Part shown: one piece after another, positions 14,740-25,989 of the stretch
Layout: each line of letters begins with the position of its first letter
Numbering within the stretch: position 1 is the stretch's first letter
Assembly (NCBI GenBank): GCA_029339505.1
Contig: JAQISU010000345.1
Location: forward strand, 1,883,501-1,947,500
Direction of reading: 5' to 3'
Length of the DNA: 64,000 bases
DNA from: Unio delphinus
Taxonomy: Eukaryota; Mollusca; Bivalvia; Unionida; Unionidae
Notes under the pieces: model-generated
Databases searched by the model: none
What the model was told of the DNA's origin: nothing
Seen by the model: the letters and a program-made list of their open reading frames with translations, nothing else
Program-made: the position numbers and the translations under genes

Positions 14740-15061
14740 CGCGAACGAGATTTTTTATTCGGTGAATCGACTGCTGCGATTGAATAGTTCCAGCCCCTGC
14801 AACCAATCAAAGACTGTGAAAGAAATATTTCCAGGAACTTTCCACAACTTCGGTAAGATTTCCTATTAATATTTTAAAATTTTAAAACCAGTAAGTAGAT
14901 AAGAACTTGCTATGAGTATTAAATGGGGTCCTTACAATAATCTCAATATCAATAATTTAAAATAAAATTATCTCCCAGCTTCCAATCGCTGCAGACCGGA
15001 AGTGCCATATCGCGAGCATGTAAACAAAGAAGACCTTTAACAGAGTACAGACATTTTACAT
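14740..15061 (+). promoter_or_regulatory. Candidate promoter and non-coding first exon of PFN4
   Basis: This stretch has more CpG than its surroundings (GAAGCCGCGAACGAG, CATATCGCGAGC) and an ETS-type ACCGGAAGTG motif at about 14995. A good donor, GTAAGT, starts at 15062, so a short untranslated exon could end at 15061 and splice to the acceptor at 19671-19673, just 12 nt before the PFN4 start codon. This is inference from motif content and spacing. Confidence 0.35.
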
Positions 15062-16104
15062 GTAAGTACACTAACACAAGATCGCATTAATAACTTTATC
15101 CATTACTACTCACAACTTAGCTATCACTCACAAACAATTTAACTACTGATATTCAGTTTCACTTGCTCACTAAAAGGATATATGTGGCTTTGCAAAACTT
15201 AAATGAAAGGTGCCAATGTTCAACATTATGTTGCCATTTTACTTGAAAAATGACATCTACAGAACATTATTTGTCTACATTTGATGAATACCTAAGTTTT
15301 ATTATAATTTAATGAATTAATTTTAAATAAAAAATCTTATACAGGTTTAAACTCCAAGTGAAAACAGTAGTTGTTTAAATTTATGTTGTCAATAACTTTG
15401 GTAATTTTTCATTTTATTTTAGCATTAAAAGCAGTAACATCATTGAAATGTTTACTATTCTTAAACTCCCAAATGTATTTTATGTTTTTCAGAGATGGAA
15501 TCCATGTTGTACCAGCAGGGTATTTAAAAGAACTCCTTTTTGTTGTCAGAAAACAGGATAAAGTGTTTGGTGCATTCTTCCCAAATCATTTTGAAAGGGA
15601 TTAAATTTCGCTGTAACTACATATTATCAGCTTTCATATGAGAAATGACTATTAAAAATGGTGCCATGCCAATTCCATGGAATTTTACATATTTTTCATT
15701 ATTTTTCTTAAACTAATGTGTCAGATAAACAGTGACATACCCTAATTTATTATCTATTTCCCCAAGTATTTTCAGTTATCCCTGATGTAACTAACATCCA
15801 AATGCAAATTGTCAGCTAAATGACATATGTACTTTTAAGCATTGAAGACTTTACTTTAGATTCAATTGCTAGAAAGTATATTTTTACAATTGTCCAGTGT
15901 GGTTACAGGACACTGGAATTCAAGGACCACTGTGTTATACTAACATAATTGTTAGTGAAGTGATTAAAAGTCTATGAATGGGTAGAATTTATCTAACTTT
16001 GGGATTTGGGATTCCTGCATGTGTGTATGATTTGGTTTTGGGATGACAAACATCATTCATTTTAATAAACTGTAAAAAAAAAAAATCTAAATAAATCTTC
16101 AGAA
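15062..16104. other. Non-coding sequence
   Basis: AT-rich sequence with one open frame of 77 codons (15371-15604) that I cannot tie to any family. An acceptor-like TTTTTCAG precedes its second half at about 15490, so a cryptic exon cannot be excluded. Confidence 0.3.
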
Positions 16105-16443
16105 ATCTCTAAGTACACACTAGTTAAAACACACCAAGTCCATGCCCAAGCTGAAAAATTTCCAAGTCCACAGTTCTGAGCTATGTCCGAGATAAATAAT
16201 GACTAGGTTCTTATTTCCTTGGTTTTTCCGTGCTAAAAATTTACTAAGTTCTCATGTCCAAGGTTTTGTCCAAGGTGTTTCCTAGGTGTCTTTATAATGT
16301 ACAAGATCATGTCCAAGGTTGTTTATGAAACCTCAGACAAAATATCAGCAAAACCTTGGACGTCCAATTTTTTTCCAAGGTCTTCCTATAGAAATCCTTA
16401 GAAAACATTTTCAAGTAAACCTCAGAAAATGTACAGCCAGGTA
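16105..16443. mobile_element. Palindrome-rich repeat element, copy B
   Basis: This is related to the copy at 12743-13092: repeated CCAAGG, TGTCCAAGG and TTTCCTAGG motifs, ending with GAAAATGTACAGCC, the reverse complement of the other copy's start. Confidence 0.5.
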
Positions 16444-16775
16444 GTGGCATGCACTCAGCGTGAATCAGGATTGGGAAGTTTTGAGTTTGAATCCTGTTCA
16501 AGATCACAACTAACATGCCCTTTGGAAAGGCACCAAGCCTTCATTCCTGATGCCGATGAAGCTGAGAATAAGTTTCAATGTTAGCTTGTGATCCTGTAAT
16601 GGACTGCAATCTGAAGATGATCATTTTCAGGCTCTGTCAACATGGATATGTGAGAAAGCATGCCAGTAGCTTCCCAAGGTCAGTAGTTCTTCCTGGGTTC
16701 TTTCATGACCAGATATACCGGCCACCACACATAGCTTGTCATATACTGAAAAATGACATTAAACTCAGACAAACT
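16444..16775 (+). mobile_element. Diverged tRNA-type SINE, plus orientation
   Basis: The 3' half (about 16628-16770) matches, with divergence, the reverse complement of the SINE copies at 22440-22695, 41510-41758 and 58893-59148. Shared phrases include TATGTGAGAAAGC, CCAGTAGCTTC and CTGAAAAATGAC followed by TTAAAC. The 5' part is more diverged and includes a box-B-like GAGTTTGAATCC. Confidence 0.6.
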
Positions 16776-17265
16776 AACTTACACCCCAATGTGAACCAAT
16801 AAACCCAAACCTGCCATCAGATCAGGGTTTTTGTTGTTCTAGTTTTCATTTGAAGCCAAATGCTAAAGCTCTGATCCATTGAATCAGTGTGGGACTATGT
16901 TGTCAATAAACCCGGATTTCTTTTATCATTATAGGTCTATACTGTTTGTTCTACTTTGAAATTTAATCTAAAAACCAACCTGATCTTTTTTGCATTTTTA
17001 TGCTTTGTTTTTTTTCTTCTACATTTGAAAACAATCAAGAGCATAAAATCAAATGTGTTTTGTGCATTATTGGTTGTTGTTCTACTTTTGAATTCAATCA
17101 AAAATCATAACCCCTGATCACTTTTTAGCATTATACTTTTATTTGCACATTAGTCAACCTGCCCTATCCTCCTTTCTCTCAAGGCAGTCTATCAGAAGTC
17201 TTCATGAAGAGTAGTTGCAAAACTCTCTCCAGTATATAGTAGCACTGGTAGAATATATATCTACA

Positions 17266-17470
17266 TCTCATTTTGTATTTCTTTCACAAGGATTATAACA
17301 GTTACTACAGAGTTTATCTCATTTTGTATTTCTTTCACAAGGATTATAACAGTTACTACAGAGTTTATCTCATTTTGTATTTATTTCACAAGGATACTAA
17401 CAGTTAATACAGAGTTTATCTCATTTTGTATTTCTTTTGCAAGGATTATAACAGTTACTACAGAGTTTAA
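17266..17470. repeat. 51-bp tandem repeat, four units
   Basis: The unit contains TCATTTTGTATTTCTTTCAC and GATTATAACAGTTACTACAG. Confidence 0.88.
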
Positions 17471-17473
17471 ATC

Positions 17474-18010
17474 TGAAAGAAGCAATGTATCTTGGCAGCA
17501 TATCTTGGGATGCCATTATGTCCAACTGCATTGAAAAATGCTGCGAGAAAGGAATATACTCAGGATAACAGCGGCAATATCAGTGATGATGGCAATAGTT
17601 TATTTAATGGATTTTCTGGGAATGATGTGTTCGAGGTTGAGTGAGCATTCTGGAAGCTGATGCAAATATGCAACAGTGTTAAGGAATGGCTTACTTTTGA
17701 TAATGACTGCCCAGGTAACTAAGGAATCGCTTACTTTTGATAATGACTGCCCAGTTGCAGACCACGTTTTGGATGTGGAAATTATTCAAAATATTATGTT
17801 CAATAACAAAAATTGTGAGAATCTGAGAATAATCCACCATCAGCAACAAAAGCAATCAAAAATTTAGAGTGTGCTTTGAAATGGATGGAGATGCAAGATA
17901 TCGACAATGCTAGAATTCCTCAGTTGAGAAATATGATTGACTTTGCCAAGAGCAAATGTGACAGAAGCAGAAAGCAGCTGAAAATCACTGTGTTTTTCAA
18001 ACAAAAAAAA
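17474..18010 (+). pseudogene. pogo/Tigger-like transposase remnant (C-terminal part)
   Basis: Broken plus-strand frames read KEAMYLGSISWDAIMSNCIE near 17477 and, further on, LKWMEMQDIDNARI and a closing ITVFFKQ near 17985-18006. This pattern is that of the C-terminal region of pogo/Tigger/jerky-type DDE transposases: a W-x(n)-NC-type segment, then an acidic helical segment and a terminal basic-aromatic FFK. Stops and frameshifts break it, including a short duplication around 17676-17755 (ACTTTTGATAATGACTGCCC occurs twice). No catalytic core is present. Confidence 0.55.
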
Positions 18011-18570
18011 AGTATTACAATTCACAGATGAGAAAATGTAGCAGTATAAAATTTATACAGACACCGTTAATTAACCATCGGATATACTGTTTAATCATTA
18101 GTTACATAATTTTTGGTATTTTATCCCATTGAATTCAGTCACATAATGATCAGTGGCAAAATTATTGAATATTTTAAATCTGTGTGCCATTTAATGGAAA
18201 CTCTTTGTATTGTGGATTCAATGCATGTGATGAGATTCATGGGTGAGTTCACAGTGTTGATACTCTATTCATACTTTAGATTAGACATGTCTATAGAAAC
18301 TTTACACATGTATGTACCAATCCATGGTTCTCTGAATAAAGTAATATATTATATATGCATTATCACTGCTAGTGTTTTTTTCATTTCATATACATTGATT
18401 TAAAATGGTAACTGCCAATGAAGCATGCATTTTTGCACTCGCTTTTATTACTCCACCCCACCTCACTAACTCCGCACATTTGTTGGTACTGTACATAGTT
18501 GCTTATAATATGGTTCGGTTTCTAACATGGTCAGTTCTATGGCTCCCAACTGTAACCATGCTATTGCAGG
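18011..18570. other. Non-coding sequence
   Basis: Open frames at 18113-18403 and 18405-18662 have low-complexity or hydrophobic translations and no family resemblance that I can see. Confidence 0.3.
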
Positions 18571-18571
18571 G

Positions 18572-19447
18572 TCACACTGTAATATTGGACATGTACAGTA
18601 TTCTTATATATGAAATAAGTAATATTGGACATGTACATTATTCTAATATGTTAAGTAAGTAATATTGGACATGTACAGTATTCTAATATATGAAATAAGT
18701 AAGATTGAACATGTACAGTATTCTAATATATGAAATAAGTAATATTGAACATGTACAGTATTCTAATATATGAAATAAGTAGTATTAGACATAAACAGTA
18801 TTCTAATATATGAAATAAGTAATATTGGACATGTACAGTGTTCTGATATGTTAAATAAGTAATATTGAACATGTACAGTATTCTAATATATGAAATAAGT
18901 AATATTGGACATAGACAGTATTCTAATGTACAAAATAAGTAATATTGGACATGTACATTATTCTAATATATGAAATAAGTAATATTGGACATGTACAGTA
19001 TTCTAATATGTTAAATAAGTAATATTGAACATGTACAGTATTCTAATATATGAAATAAGTAATATTGGACATAAACAGTATTCTATTGTATGAAATAAGT
19101 AATATTGAACATGTACAGTATTCTAATATATGAAATAAGTAATATTGGACATGTACACTATTCTAATATACGAAATAAGTAATATTGGACATGTACAGTA
19201 TTCTAATATATGAAATAAGTAATATTGAACATGTACAGTATTCTAATATGTTAAATAAGCAATATTGGATATATACAGAATTCTAATATATGAAATAAGT
19301 AATATTGACATATACAGTATTCTTATATATGAAATAAGTAATATTGGACATGTACATTATTCTTATATATGAATAAGTAATATTGGACATGTACAGTATT
19401 CAGATATATGAAATAACTAATATTGGACATAAACAGTATTCTAATAT
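18572..19447. repeat. 40-bp tandem repeat, about 21 units
   Basis: The unit contains AATAAGTAATATTGGACATG and TACAGTATTCTAATATATGA. Subtypes alternate GGAC/GAAC and TATGA/TGTTA. It ends about 240 bp before PFN4 coding exon 1. Confidence 0.92.
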
Positions 19448-19673
19448 TTGGATTCTCTCAAAAGATACAAATCTGAGATCATTGGTTGATTTATATCTAT
19501 GATTGGACAGGTATGAAATAGATACTGTAGAAACTTTTATACCTGAATAGGTACAAAAATGTGGACCACATTGGACTGTGAGAAGGATTGCCATCAGGTT
19601 TCTGCGTACACATTTATAAGTTATCAGCCTCTTATTGATTGAGTCGTTGATAACACACTCTTCACTTTTGCAG

Positions 19674-19802
19674 GATACTGTAAAGATGAACCAGCTCCAA
19701 AATCTTCTCCATGATGCCCTGATCTCCACAGAACATGTTCAGCAGTGTGCCATTATCCGTAGAAAGGATTGCTCTATCAGGGCCAGCTCTGTTGGATTCA
19801 AT
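19674..19802 (+). CDS. PFN4: Profilin-4 coding exon 1
   Basis: A good acceptor (CTTCACTTTTGCAG, ending 19673) is followed by 12 nt of 5' UTR, the ATG at 19686-19688 and 39 codons up to GFN, then a donor GTAAGA at 19803. The translation begins MNQLQNLLHDALISTEHV and contains the profilin N-terminal helix. It lines up without gaps with the first 39 residues of animal profilin-4, which also breaks after GFN as I recall it. Profilins bind actin monomers, proline-rich ligands and phosphoinositides; profilin-4 is a divergent testis-biased member. The phase at the junction is 0. Confidence 0.85.
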
Positions 19803-19819
19803 GTAAGATTGCTGTATTG

Positions 19820-21090
19820 ACAGTTATCAATATCCATGGTAGTAATCAATATCCATGGCAGTAATCAACATCTATGGCAATAATCAATATCCATGGCAAT
19901 AATCAATATCCATGGCAGTAATCAATATCCATGGCAATAATCAATATCCATGGCAGTAATCAATATCCATGGCAGTAATCAACATCTATGGCAATAATCA
20001 ATATCCAAGGCAGTAATCAATATCCATGACAGTAATCAATATCCATGGTGGTAATCAATATCCATGGCAGTAATCAACATCTATGGCAGTAATCAATATC
20101 CATGGAAATAATCAATATCCATGGCAGTAATCAATATCCATGAGAGTAATCAATATCCAAGGCAGTAATCAATATCCATGACAGTAATCAACATCTATGG
20201 CAATAATCAATATCCAAGGCAATTATCAATATCCATGGCGTAATCAATATCCATAGCAGTAACCAATTTCCATGGCAGTAATCAATATCCATGGCAGTCA
20301 ATATCCATGGCAGTAATCAATATCCATGGCAATAATCAATATCCAAGGCAGTAATCAATATCCATGGCAGTAATCAATTTCCATGGCAGTAATCAATATA
20401 CATGGCAGTAATCAATATCCATGGCAGTCAATATCCATGGCAGTAATCAATATCCATGGCAATAATCAATATACAAAGCAGTAATCAATATCCATGACAG
20501 TAATCAATATCCAAGGTAGTAATCAATATCCATGACAGTAATTAATATCCATGGCAGTAATCAATATCCATGACAGTAATCAATATCCATGGCAGTAATC
20601 AGTATCTATGGCAATAATCAATATCCATGGCAGTAATCAATATCCATGGCAATAATCAATATCCATGGCAGTAATCAATATCCATGGCAATAATCAATAT
20701 CCGTGGTAATAATCAACATCTATGGCAATAATCAATATCCATGGCAATAATCAATATCCAAGGCAGTAATCAATATCCATAGCAGTAATCAATTTCCATG
20801 GCAGTAATCAATATCTATGGCAGTAATCAATATCCATGGCAGTAATTAATATCCATGGCAATAATCAATATCCATATCAGTAATCAATATCCATGACAGT
20901 AATTCAATATCCAAGGCAGTAATCAATATCCATGACAGTAATCAATATCCATGGCAGTTATCAATATCCATGACAGTAATCAATATGCATGGCAGTAACC
21001 AATATCTATGGCAATAATCAATATCCATGGCATAATCAATATCCATGGCAATAATCAATATCCATGGCAGTAATCAATATCCATGTATCA
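19820..21090. repeat. 19-bp tandem repeat, about 65 units, inside PFN4 intron 1
   Basis: The unit is AATCAATATCCATGGCAGT, with frequent AATAATC, CCAAGG and CATCTATGG variants and several single-base length changes. It begins just 18 bp after the exon 1 donor. Confidence 0.93.
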
Positions 21091-21311
21091 CATGGTCATA
21101 TCACATACGTAGTTTCATTCGTTGTTGCTTTATGGCACAGCAACACAAATAGGTCAAAAGGTGTTAAGACAATTGAAGTTCCTTGTTTAAGGACAAAATC
21201 TTAGCTAACCTTGACTGACCTGATAATTGAACTCAAACTCACACCTGTTCAATCATTAGTCTGGCATGCTAACAACTGAGCCACCTTGGTTCCTCAACTA
21301 CGGTATTTACT

Positions 21312-21493
21312 TTCTTATAAGTTAAGTCAAACTGCACAGACCCAGATCTGCCATAGCATAGTGTGCTGGTAGATCTGGGTCTGCATAGTGTGTTAAGAGT
21401 AATCAGTAGAACATAGACCCTGATATACAGGTACATTATGTTATGGCAAATCAGGATCTTTTTTTTTTGCAGTTTGACTCGATTTAACAGAAA
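21312..21493. mobile_element. MITE-like element, copy B
   Basis: It starts with CTTATAAGTTAAGTCAAACT and ends with GCAGTTTGACTCGATTTAA, so the ends are an imperfect inverted repeat. The interior shares CAGATCTGCCATAGCATA and ACCCTGAT with the other copies. Confidence 0.6.
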
Positions 21494-22229
21494 GGAAATG
21501 GAAACAATTTTGAAAAGAGAAATTGTTGCAGTCATTTGTAGAGACTTGTAAATTTGGTGGTTTCATTGAAAATAAGAGTAAAAATATTAAATAAAAATAC
21601 AATGTTGATAAAATATTTTATTAATTGTAAGGTTTACAAGCACTATTTATTACTGTGATTCTCAAGTACCACTTTGATTGCATTTATGATGTATTGGGAA
21701 AATTTTCAACAATTTTAAGATGAAAATTTTCAGTTAATAATTGAAATTAAAAAAGAATATGAGTTAGTAAGGACTAACATAGTTTTTAATTTTGTAAATG
21801 TTGTGAAAGTCACCTAGATCCAGACTATTAGTAAACCACATTGATTCAGAGTTTAAATTGTTTTGCACCCCAGGTGTGATTACTCAATGGTTTAGACATA
21901 GCCTGGCTTGCAAATAACAATGGACATGATAAATGGTGTTAGGTATGTGGAGCTTGGTGATTATCATCATTTTTTTCTGATGTGGATCAAACTTGTGTAC
22001 ATTCCATGTCAGTCAACGGCTTTGACAGCAATTTCTAAAATCAAAACAGGTCCTTTTATTTCTCTGTCAATTACTCCATAACTAGCTATTTTGCAGCGCT
22101 ATAAATTAATGGGTTTGCAGTTTGTTTAGAAGACCATGCCTCTTGGTATAATATTTGGTACAACTTCAGGATATACCAATACACCATGCTTCTTTTTGGA
22201 CAGTATTTAGTTTTTGTACCATATATACC
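21494..22229. other. Intron sequence without recognised features
   Basis: I see no repeat array or open frame worth naming. Confidence 0.35.
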
Positions 22230-22424
22230 CATTTAAAAGTCATGTAAATCAGCAAACAACATAGATCCTGATCTTCCATAGCATAATATACCATCAGGGT
22301 TTATCTTGTTTGTTCTTCTGATTACTCCTAACAAACTGCATAGAACTAGCTCTGCCAGTGTATTATGTGCATTATATGGGAGCAGATCTGCATCTGTGCA
22401 GTTTGCATTTGGACTCAACTTATA
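22230..22424. mobile_element. MITE-like element, copy C
   Basis: Same family: interior ATAGATCCTGATCTTCCATA and right end TTTGGACTCAACTTATAAG. It is directly followed by the (GTT)n tail of a SINE, so the two elements abut. Confidence 0.58.
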
Positions 22425-22436
22425 AGTGCATTCAAG

Positions 22437-22471
<35 letters not shown>

Positions 22472-22697
22472 GGATTTAATGCCATTTTTCAGCACACAAT
22501 ATGCTATACATGGCGGCCAGCATTAATGGTGGAGGAGGAACTCTGGAAAGATCTGCTGACCCATGAGAAGCCACTGGCAAGCTTTCTCGCATACCCACAT
22601 TGGCTGAATCTGAGACTTGAACCCATGCAGACAGAATTGAGTTGGTAGTGATCCATAACAGAGAGTGCTTTAGACCACTCTGCCACTTGGTGCCCCG
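22437..22697 (-). mobile_element. tRNA-derived SINE, minus orientation
   Basis: Read on the minus strand, it starts with a tRNA-like head (GGCACCAAGTGGCAGAGTGG, a box-A-like region, then GGTTCAAGTCTCAG as box B). A conserved body follows (GTATGCGAGAAAGCTTGCCA) and a 3' part GCTGAAAAATGGCATTAAAT with an (AAC)n tail, seen here as (GTT)n at 22437-22471. Copies at 41510-41758 and 58893-59148 are closely related. Confidence 0.7.
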
Positions 22698-22949
22698 TAT
22701 TGAAGTTTTGGTAGGTGTAGGATGGTGGAAGTCCTGTCATGATGCTTTTATATCTAATATACGGCTTAACATTACCAAAGTGGAGACAGAATAACTTCTT
22801 TGTTATAAATGATTTTTAAGTTACAATATTATTTGACCTGCATATTGTTTAGAATACATGTTCACAGAACTGAAAAGCACTTTCAAAATCCTCTGTCTCT
22901 CAATGCAGGAGTAAGTACTAGTACATGTCAACATGAACCATTCGGGTAA

Positions 22950-23102
22950 TTGTCCTAGCTACCTAGTAGTTTACCTTGTTACCTAGCTACCTAGCTAGTT
23001 TACCTTGTTACCTAGCTACCTAGCTAGCTTACCTTGTTACCTAGCTACCTAGCTAGCTTACCTTGTTACCTAGCTACCTAGCTAGCTTACCTTGTTACCT
23101 AA
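22950..23102. repeat. 29-bp tandem repeat, about five units
   Basis: The unit contains TTGTTACCTAGCTACCTAGC and TAGCTTACC. Confidence 0.88.
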
Positions 23103-23325
23103 GGCTGAGGAAGATAACTGTTTATGTGTAATTAGACTGATATCTCAAAGAAATTGTACTACTTTGAATTGATTAATCATGGAATACTTATTTTCCAATA
23201 TTCCAAAGAAACTGTTATTGTTGTGAATGATGTCAAGCTGCCACTGGTGGAAGCTCAGAATAATGATTACTGCATATCTGTCCATCATTTCAAATATGCA
23301 TCTCTCTTTCCATCCATATGTCTGC

Positions 23326-23412
23326 ACACATTCAAGATTAACCTAGCTGTTAAAGATTAACATTCAAGATTAACCTAGCTGTTAAAGATTAACATTCAAG
23401 ATTAACCTAGCT
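23326..23412. repeat. Short tandem repeat, ACATTCAAGATTAACCTAGC
   Basis: About two and a half copies of a 31-bp unit. Confidence 0.75.
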
Positions 23413-23635
23413 GTGAGTTTTGGCAACAGGGTAGTGTTACTTGGCACGTGGAGACATCTTGATCTGTACATCAGTTGATGTTTTAAAATCTTAAGGGTGG
23501 GCCTAACATTCAGAACATCCCCAACATCTTGCTTAGGAGGTGATATCAACAGATTTAGTATGAACAAAAATATTTGAGTATCAACAATAGCATTTGAGTG
23601 ACCTAAAGCCCTTGCCTTTATCGATTGCAGGCATC

Positions 23636-23836
23636 TCATCAATACATTAAATATGTATCAATACATTAAATGTGTATCAATATATTAAATGTGTATCAAT
23701 ACATTAAATGTGTATCAATACGTTAAATGTGTATCATCGATACATTAAATGTGTACCATCAATACATTAAATATGTATCTTCAGTACATTAAATGTGTAT
23801 CATCAATACATTAAATGTGTATCAATACATTAAATG
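23636..23836. repeat. 18-22-bp minisatellite, left part, Polinton target
   Basis: The unit is ACATTAAATGTGTATCAAT, with or without an extra CATC. The array is interrupted by the Polinton and resumes at 40286-40513 with the same unit and phase, so it was one array before insertion. Confidence 0.92.
23832..23836 (+). repeat. Target-site duplication, left copy (AAATG)
   Basis: AAATG here is repeated at 40286-40290, flanking the inverted repeats. If the last T of the right repeat is given to the target, the duplication is the 6-bp TAAATG (23831-23836 and 40285-40290), matching the 6 bp usual for Polintons. AAATG also occurs in every unit of the array, so the duplication is not independent proof. 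Confidence 0.75.
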
Positions 23837-24119
23837 AGCAGCAGAGAGGGTGAACAGACCAACTTTTACAGGCGTCGATTTAGCAAACTGAGGCTTTCTC
23901 GAAAATGCTTAATATAAGCCTCCATTCATCAAAATAAAATTAAAAAAAAAAACGACGCCATTTTTGTTGTCACCATCCCCTTTGCTGCTTGGAACTTTCA
24001 GTTCTGAGTTAACGATGCTTGGAAAATTCGTGGAGTTTTCGGGTAAAAAAAAAGATGCCATTTAGTTGACGTTCACCTCCTCGGCTGCTAATGCGCTAAC
24101 TAAATATTTGATCAAGTCC
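23837..24119 (+). repeat. Polinton left terminal inverted repeat, 283 bp
   Basis: It begins AGCAGCAGAGAGGGTGAACA and is the exact reverse complement of 40003-40285, including runs of 11 and 9 A. It ends one base before the stop codon of the 444-aa gene. Because the right copy holds the last seven codons of the ATPase gene, this copy carries the same coding tail as a relic. Confidence 0.96.
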
Positions 24120-25454
24120 TTAAGATTTCACAAACAAACTAATTTGTAAAACCTCACCTCGTAAATCAATCAGATTATTAGATTGGTCAGTGAGTTTGAA
24201 ATTAATTCTCGTTAACAAATTATTATGACATCGCATATAGACTAGATTAGTTGGGTCTTCAATAATTAGAAATCCTGGAGGAGCCGTTGGTGCAAATGAA
24301 TATAAAATATATCCTTGCTGAGCTTGATTTGATTGTTCGAGATTTATTTGATAATTTCCTTCGATAACGTCACATACTAAATTGACCGCAATCACCGTTG
24401 AAATATTCACATTGTTCGGAGCAATATGTCTACCGCCGCCTTCTGGATCATTATTATATTTCAGAATATTTGCTGTAGGATTCTTCAATTTTTTCCAATT
24501 ATCGTGGATTCTTTTGAACCCAATATCAATAGCATCGTCAAGTTGTTTCGTTAGTTTATCCGGGTTATATCCAGGGATTTTAAAATCTTTAATCTCCGTT
24601 TTATTAATATTGTATAGATCCGCAAACTTATCATGTAATATCTCTTCATTTAATACTTCTTGAATAATTATCGAGTGAAATATTTTCATATCATAGATGA
24701 TTTTATTACCCGTTTCTACGATGCTGATAAACTCGTCTTTAGTGAGAGAGCCGGATTTAAGAGATATTAGCAGTAGTGAAAAATCATTATTCATTACTGT
24801 GAAATTTCCGTTGATGAGAGGGAGGTAGATTGAATGAAAAACTTTTTTATTTATGAACTTATCGGGGGTATAATCTTGATAACTTTTGACTTCATTGACG
24901 GGTTTTATTTTGTTGGTGATATAATCGGATTTTTTAGGTTCGGGTGGAAAATCCTTCGAATTTTCTCGCGAGTTATCCGGTGGTAATTCAGGCCATCCTA
25001 ACACTGATCTTATAGAACTCTGATAAATATCTACAACGTATCCTTCTGTATTTATCTCGATAGCAGATGATAGTGTTGGTTCATGAACTGTTATAGCGAT
25101 TTTTGATTCTTTTCCAGTGAGAGATTTTATTCTTCGTTGAAATTCAGCGTTGATCTGTTCGATTTGATATGACCCAGTTGGTATAGAAACAACCTGCCAA
25201 TCTGGTGTTCCGTCTTCACGATTCTTGTTTGCAAATACCAAGGAATTATTCGGTTGTTGACCACCAAATGCTACCGATCTAATATTAGGCCAGCTATGAT
25301 ACACTCGTAGTTTTGCTAGTGCGATCTCGCTCACGGGAACAGGAATTGGAAAATTAACACTAAATTCGGGACGTGTTGAGGTTATTGATATCGTGCTTGT
25401 TTTCACTGGTGTTGTATTTGTTACTATTTGTTGAAGTAGTTCTTGCGACAACAT
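24120..25454 (-). CDS. Polinton penton/minor capsid candidate (444 aa)
   Basis: The N-terminal 150 residues read as beta-rich (ITSTRPEFSVNFPIPVPVSE, then LRVYHSWPNIR and VSIPTGSYQIEQINAEF). A phrase of this kind, a hydrophobic strand, a Y-x-S-x-PNI-like segment, then a GSY-x-IE-x-IN helix, recurs in capsid-region proteins of animal Polintons as I remember them. The middle (about 165-340) is charged and helical. The C-terminal 90 residues return to strands and end in ISLFVKS. The stop codon abuts the left terminal repeat. The ATG lies 95 nt inside the upstream 185-aa gene in another frame. Assignment as the penton-like protein is inference from position and length; a spike-base role is the alternative. 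Confidence 0.55.
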   Translation of the reverse strand: MLSQELLQQIVTNTTPVKTSTISITSTRPEFSVNFPIPVPVSEIALAKLRVYHSWPNIRSVAFGGQQPNNSLVFANKNREDGTPDWQVVSIPTGSYQIEQINAEFQRRIKSLTGKESKIAITVHEPTLSSAIEINTEGYVVDIYQSSIRSVLGWPELPPDNSRENSKDFPPEPKKSDYITNKIKPVNEVKSYQDYTPDKFINKKVFHSIYLPLINGNFTVMNNDFSLLLISLKSGSLTKDEFISIVETGNKIIYDMKIFHSIIIQEVLNEEILHDKFADLYNINKTEIKDFKIPGYNPDKLTKQLDDAIDIGFKRIHDNWKKLKNPTANILKYNNDPEGGGRHIAPNNVNISTVIAVNLVCDVIEGNYQINLEQSNQAQQGYILYSFAPTAPPGFLIIEDPTNLVYMRCHNNLLTRINFKLTDQSNNLIDLRGEVLQISLFVKS

Positions 25455-25917
25455 TATTATTATTATTCTGCTCTAATTTCAGCATTGTTGATTTATACAA
25501 TTGAGCCATAGTTGAAAATTCGCTATCTGATATTGTTGTGTCATCCAACGACGATGATATCAACGAGGATAATTGCGAGTAACCGGCAGATGCAATATGA
25601 TATTTAATTAAATAATCATGTAGTTTACTCTGGCTACACGATGATAGTTTTTTTGTGATCCCAGTTAATATACCAGCAATTGTAGCCACTGCGGAAATAG
25701 CGATTGGAACTACGACCGGAGCAATCATTGTAACCGAAGATAGTATTATTCCAGCAGCAGTGATTACTCCTGACACCGAGTACACGGTGATATCAACTGT
25801 GGTTATTCTTCGTTTGTATTTTTTGATTTTTATTTGATACTCCTCACAGAGAGAATTGAGTTTAGTTTGAAATTCTCTGACTTGATCATAGCGATACTGA
25901 TTCGATGATGGAGTCAT
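25360..25917 (-). CDS. Polinton two-helix membrane protein (185 aa)
   Basis: A short charged N-terminus (residues 1-40, with KIKKYKRR at 30-37) leads into two hydrophobic stretches at about 44-62 and 64-88, rich in V, I, A and G. A KKLSS segment and a helical domain with LISSSLDDTTISDSEF (about 119-134) follow. Similar proteins, with a hydrophobic pair followed by a short helical domain with an IS-x-x-EF motif, recur in animal Polintons; their role is not established. The C-terminal 35 residues are Asn/Ser/Thr-rich and overlap the start of the 444-aa gene. It is probably a virion or host-membrane protein, and I cannot say more. Confidence 0.6.
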   Translation of the reverse strand: MTPSSNQYRYDQVREFQTKLNSLCEEYQIKIKKYKRRITTVDITVYSVSGVITAAGIILSSVTMIAPVVVPIAISAVATIAGILTGITKKLSSCSQSKLHDYLIKYHIASAGYSQLSSLISSSLDDTTISDSEFSTMAQLYKSTMLKLEQNNNNNVVARTTSTNSNKYNTSENKHDINNLNTSRI

Positions 25918-25989
25918 TTTATTTTAAAAGTGTTAGCATTTTCAATTACAAATTACTTTGTAATTTTGAATCGTGAAAGAATTTTTAAA

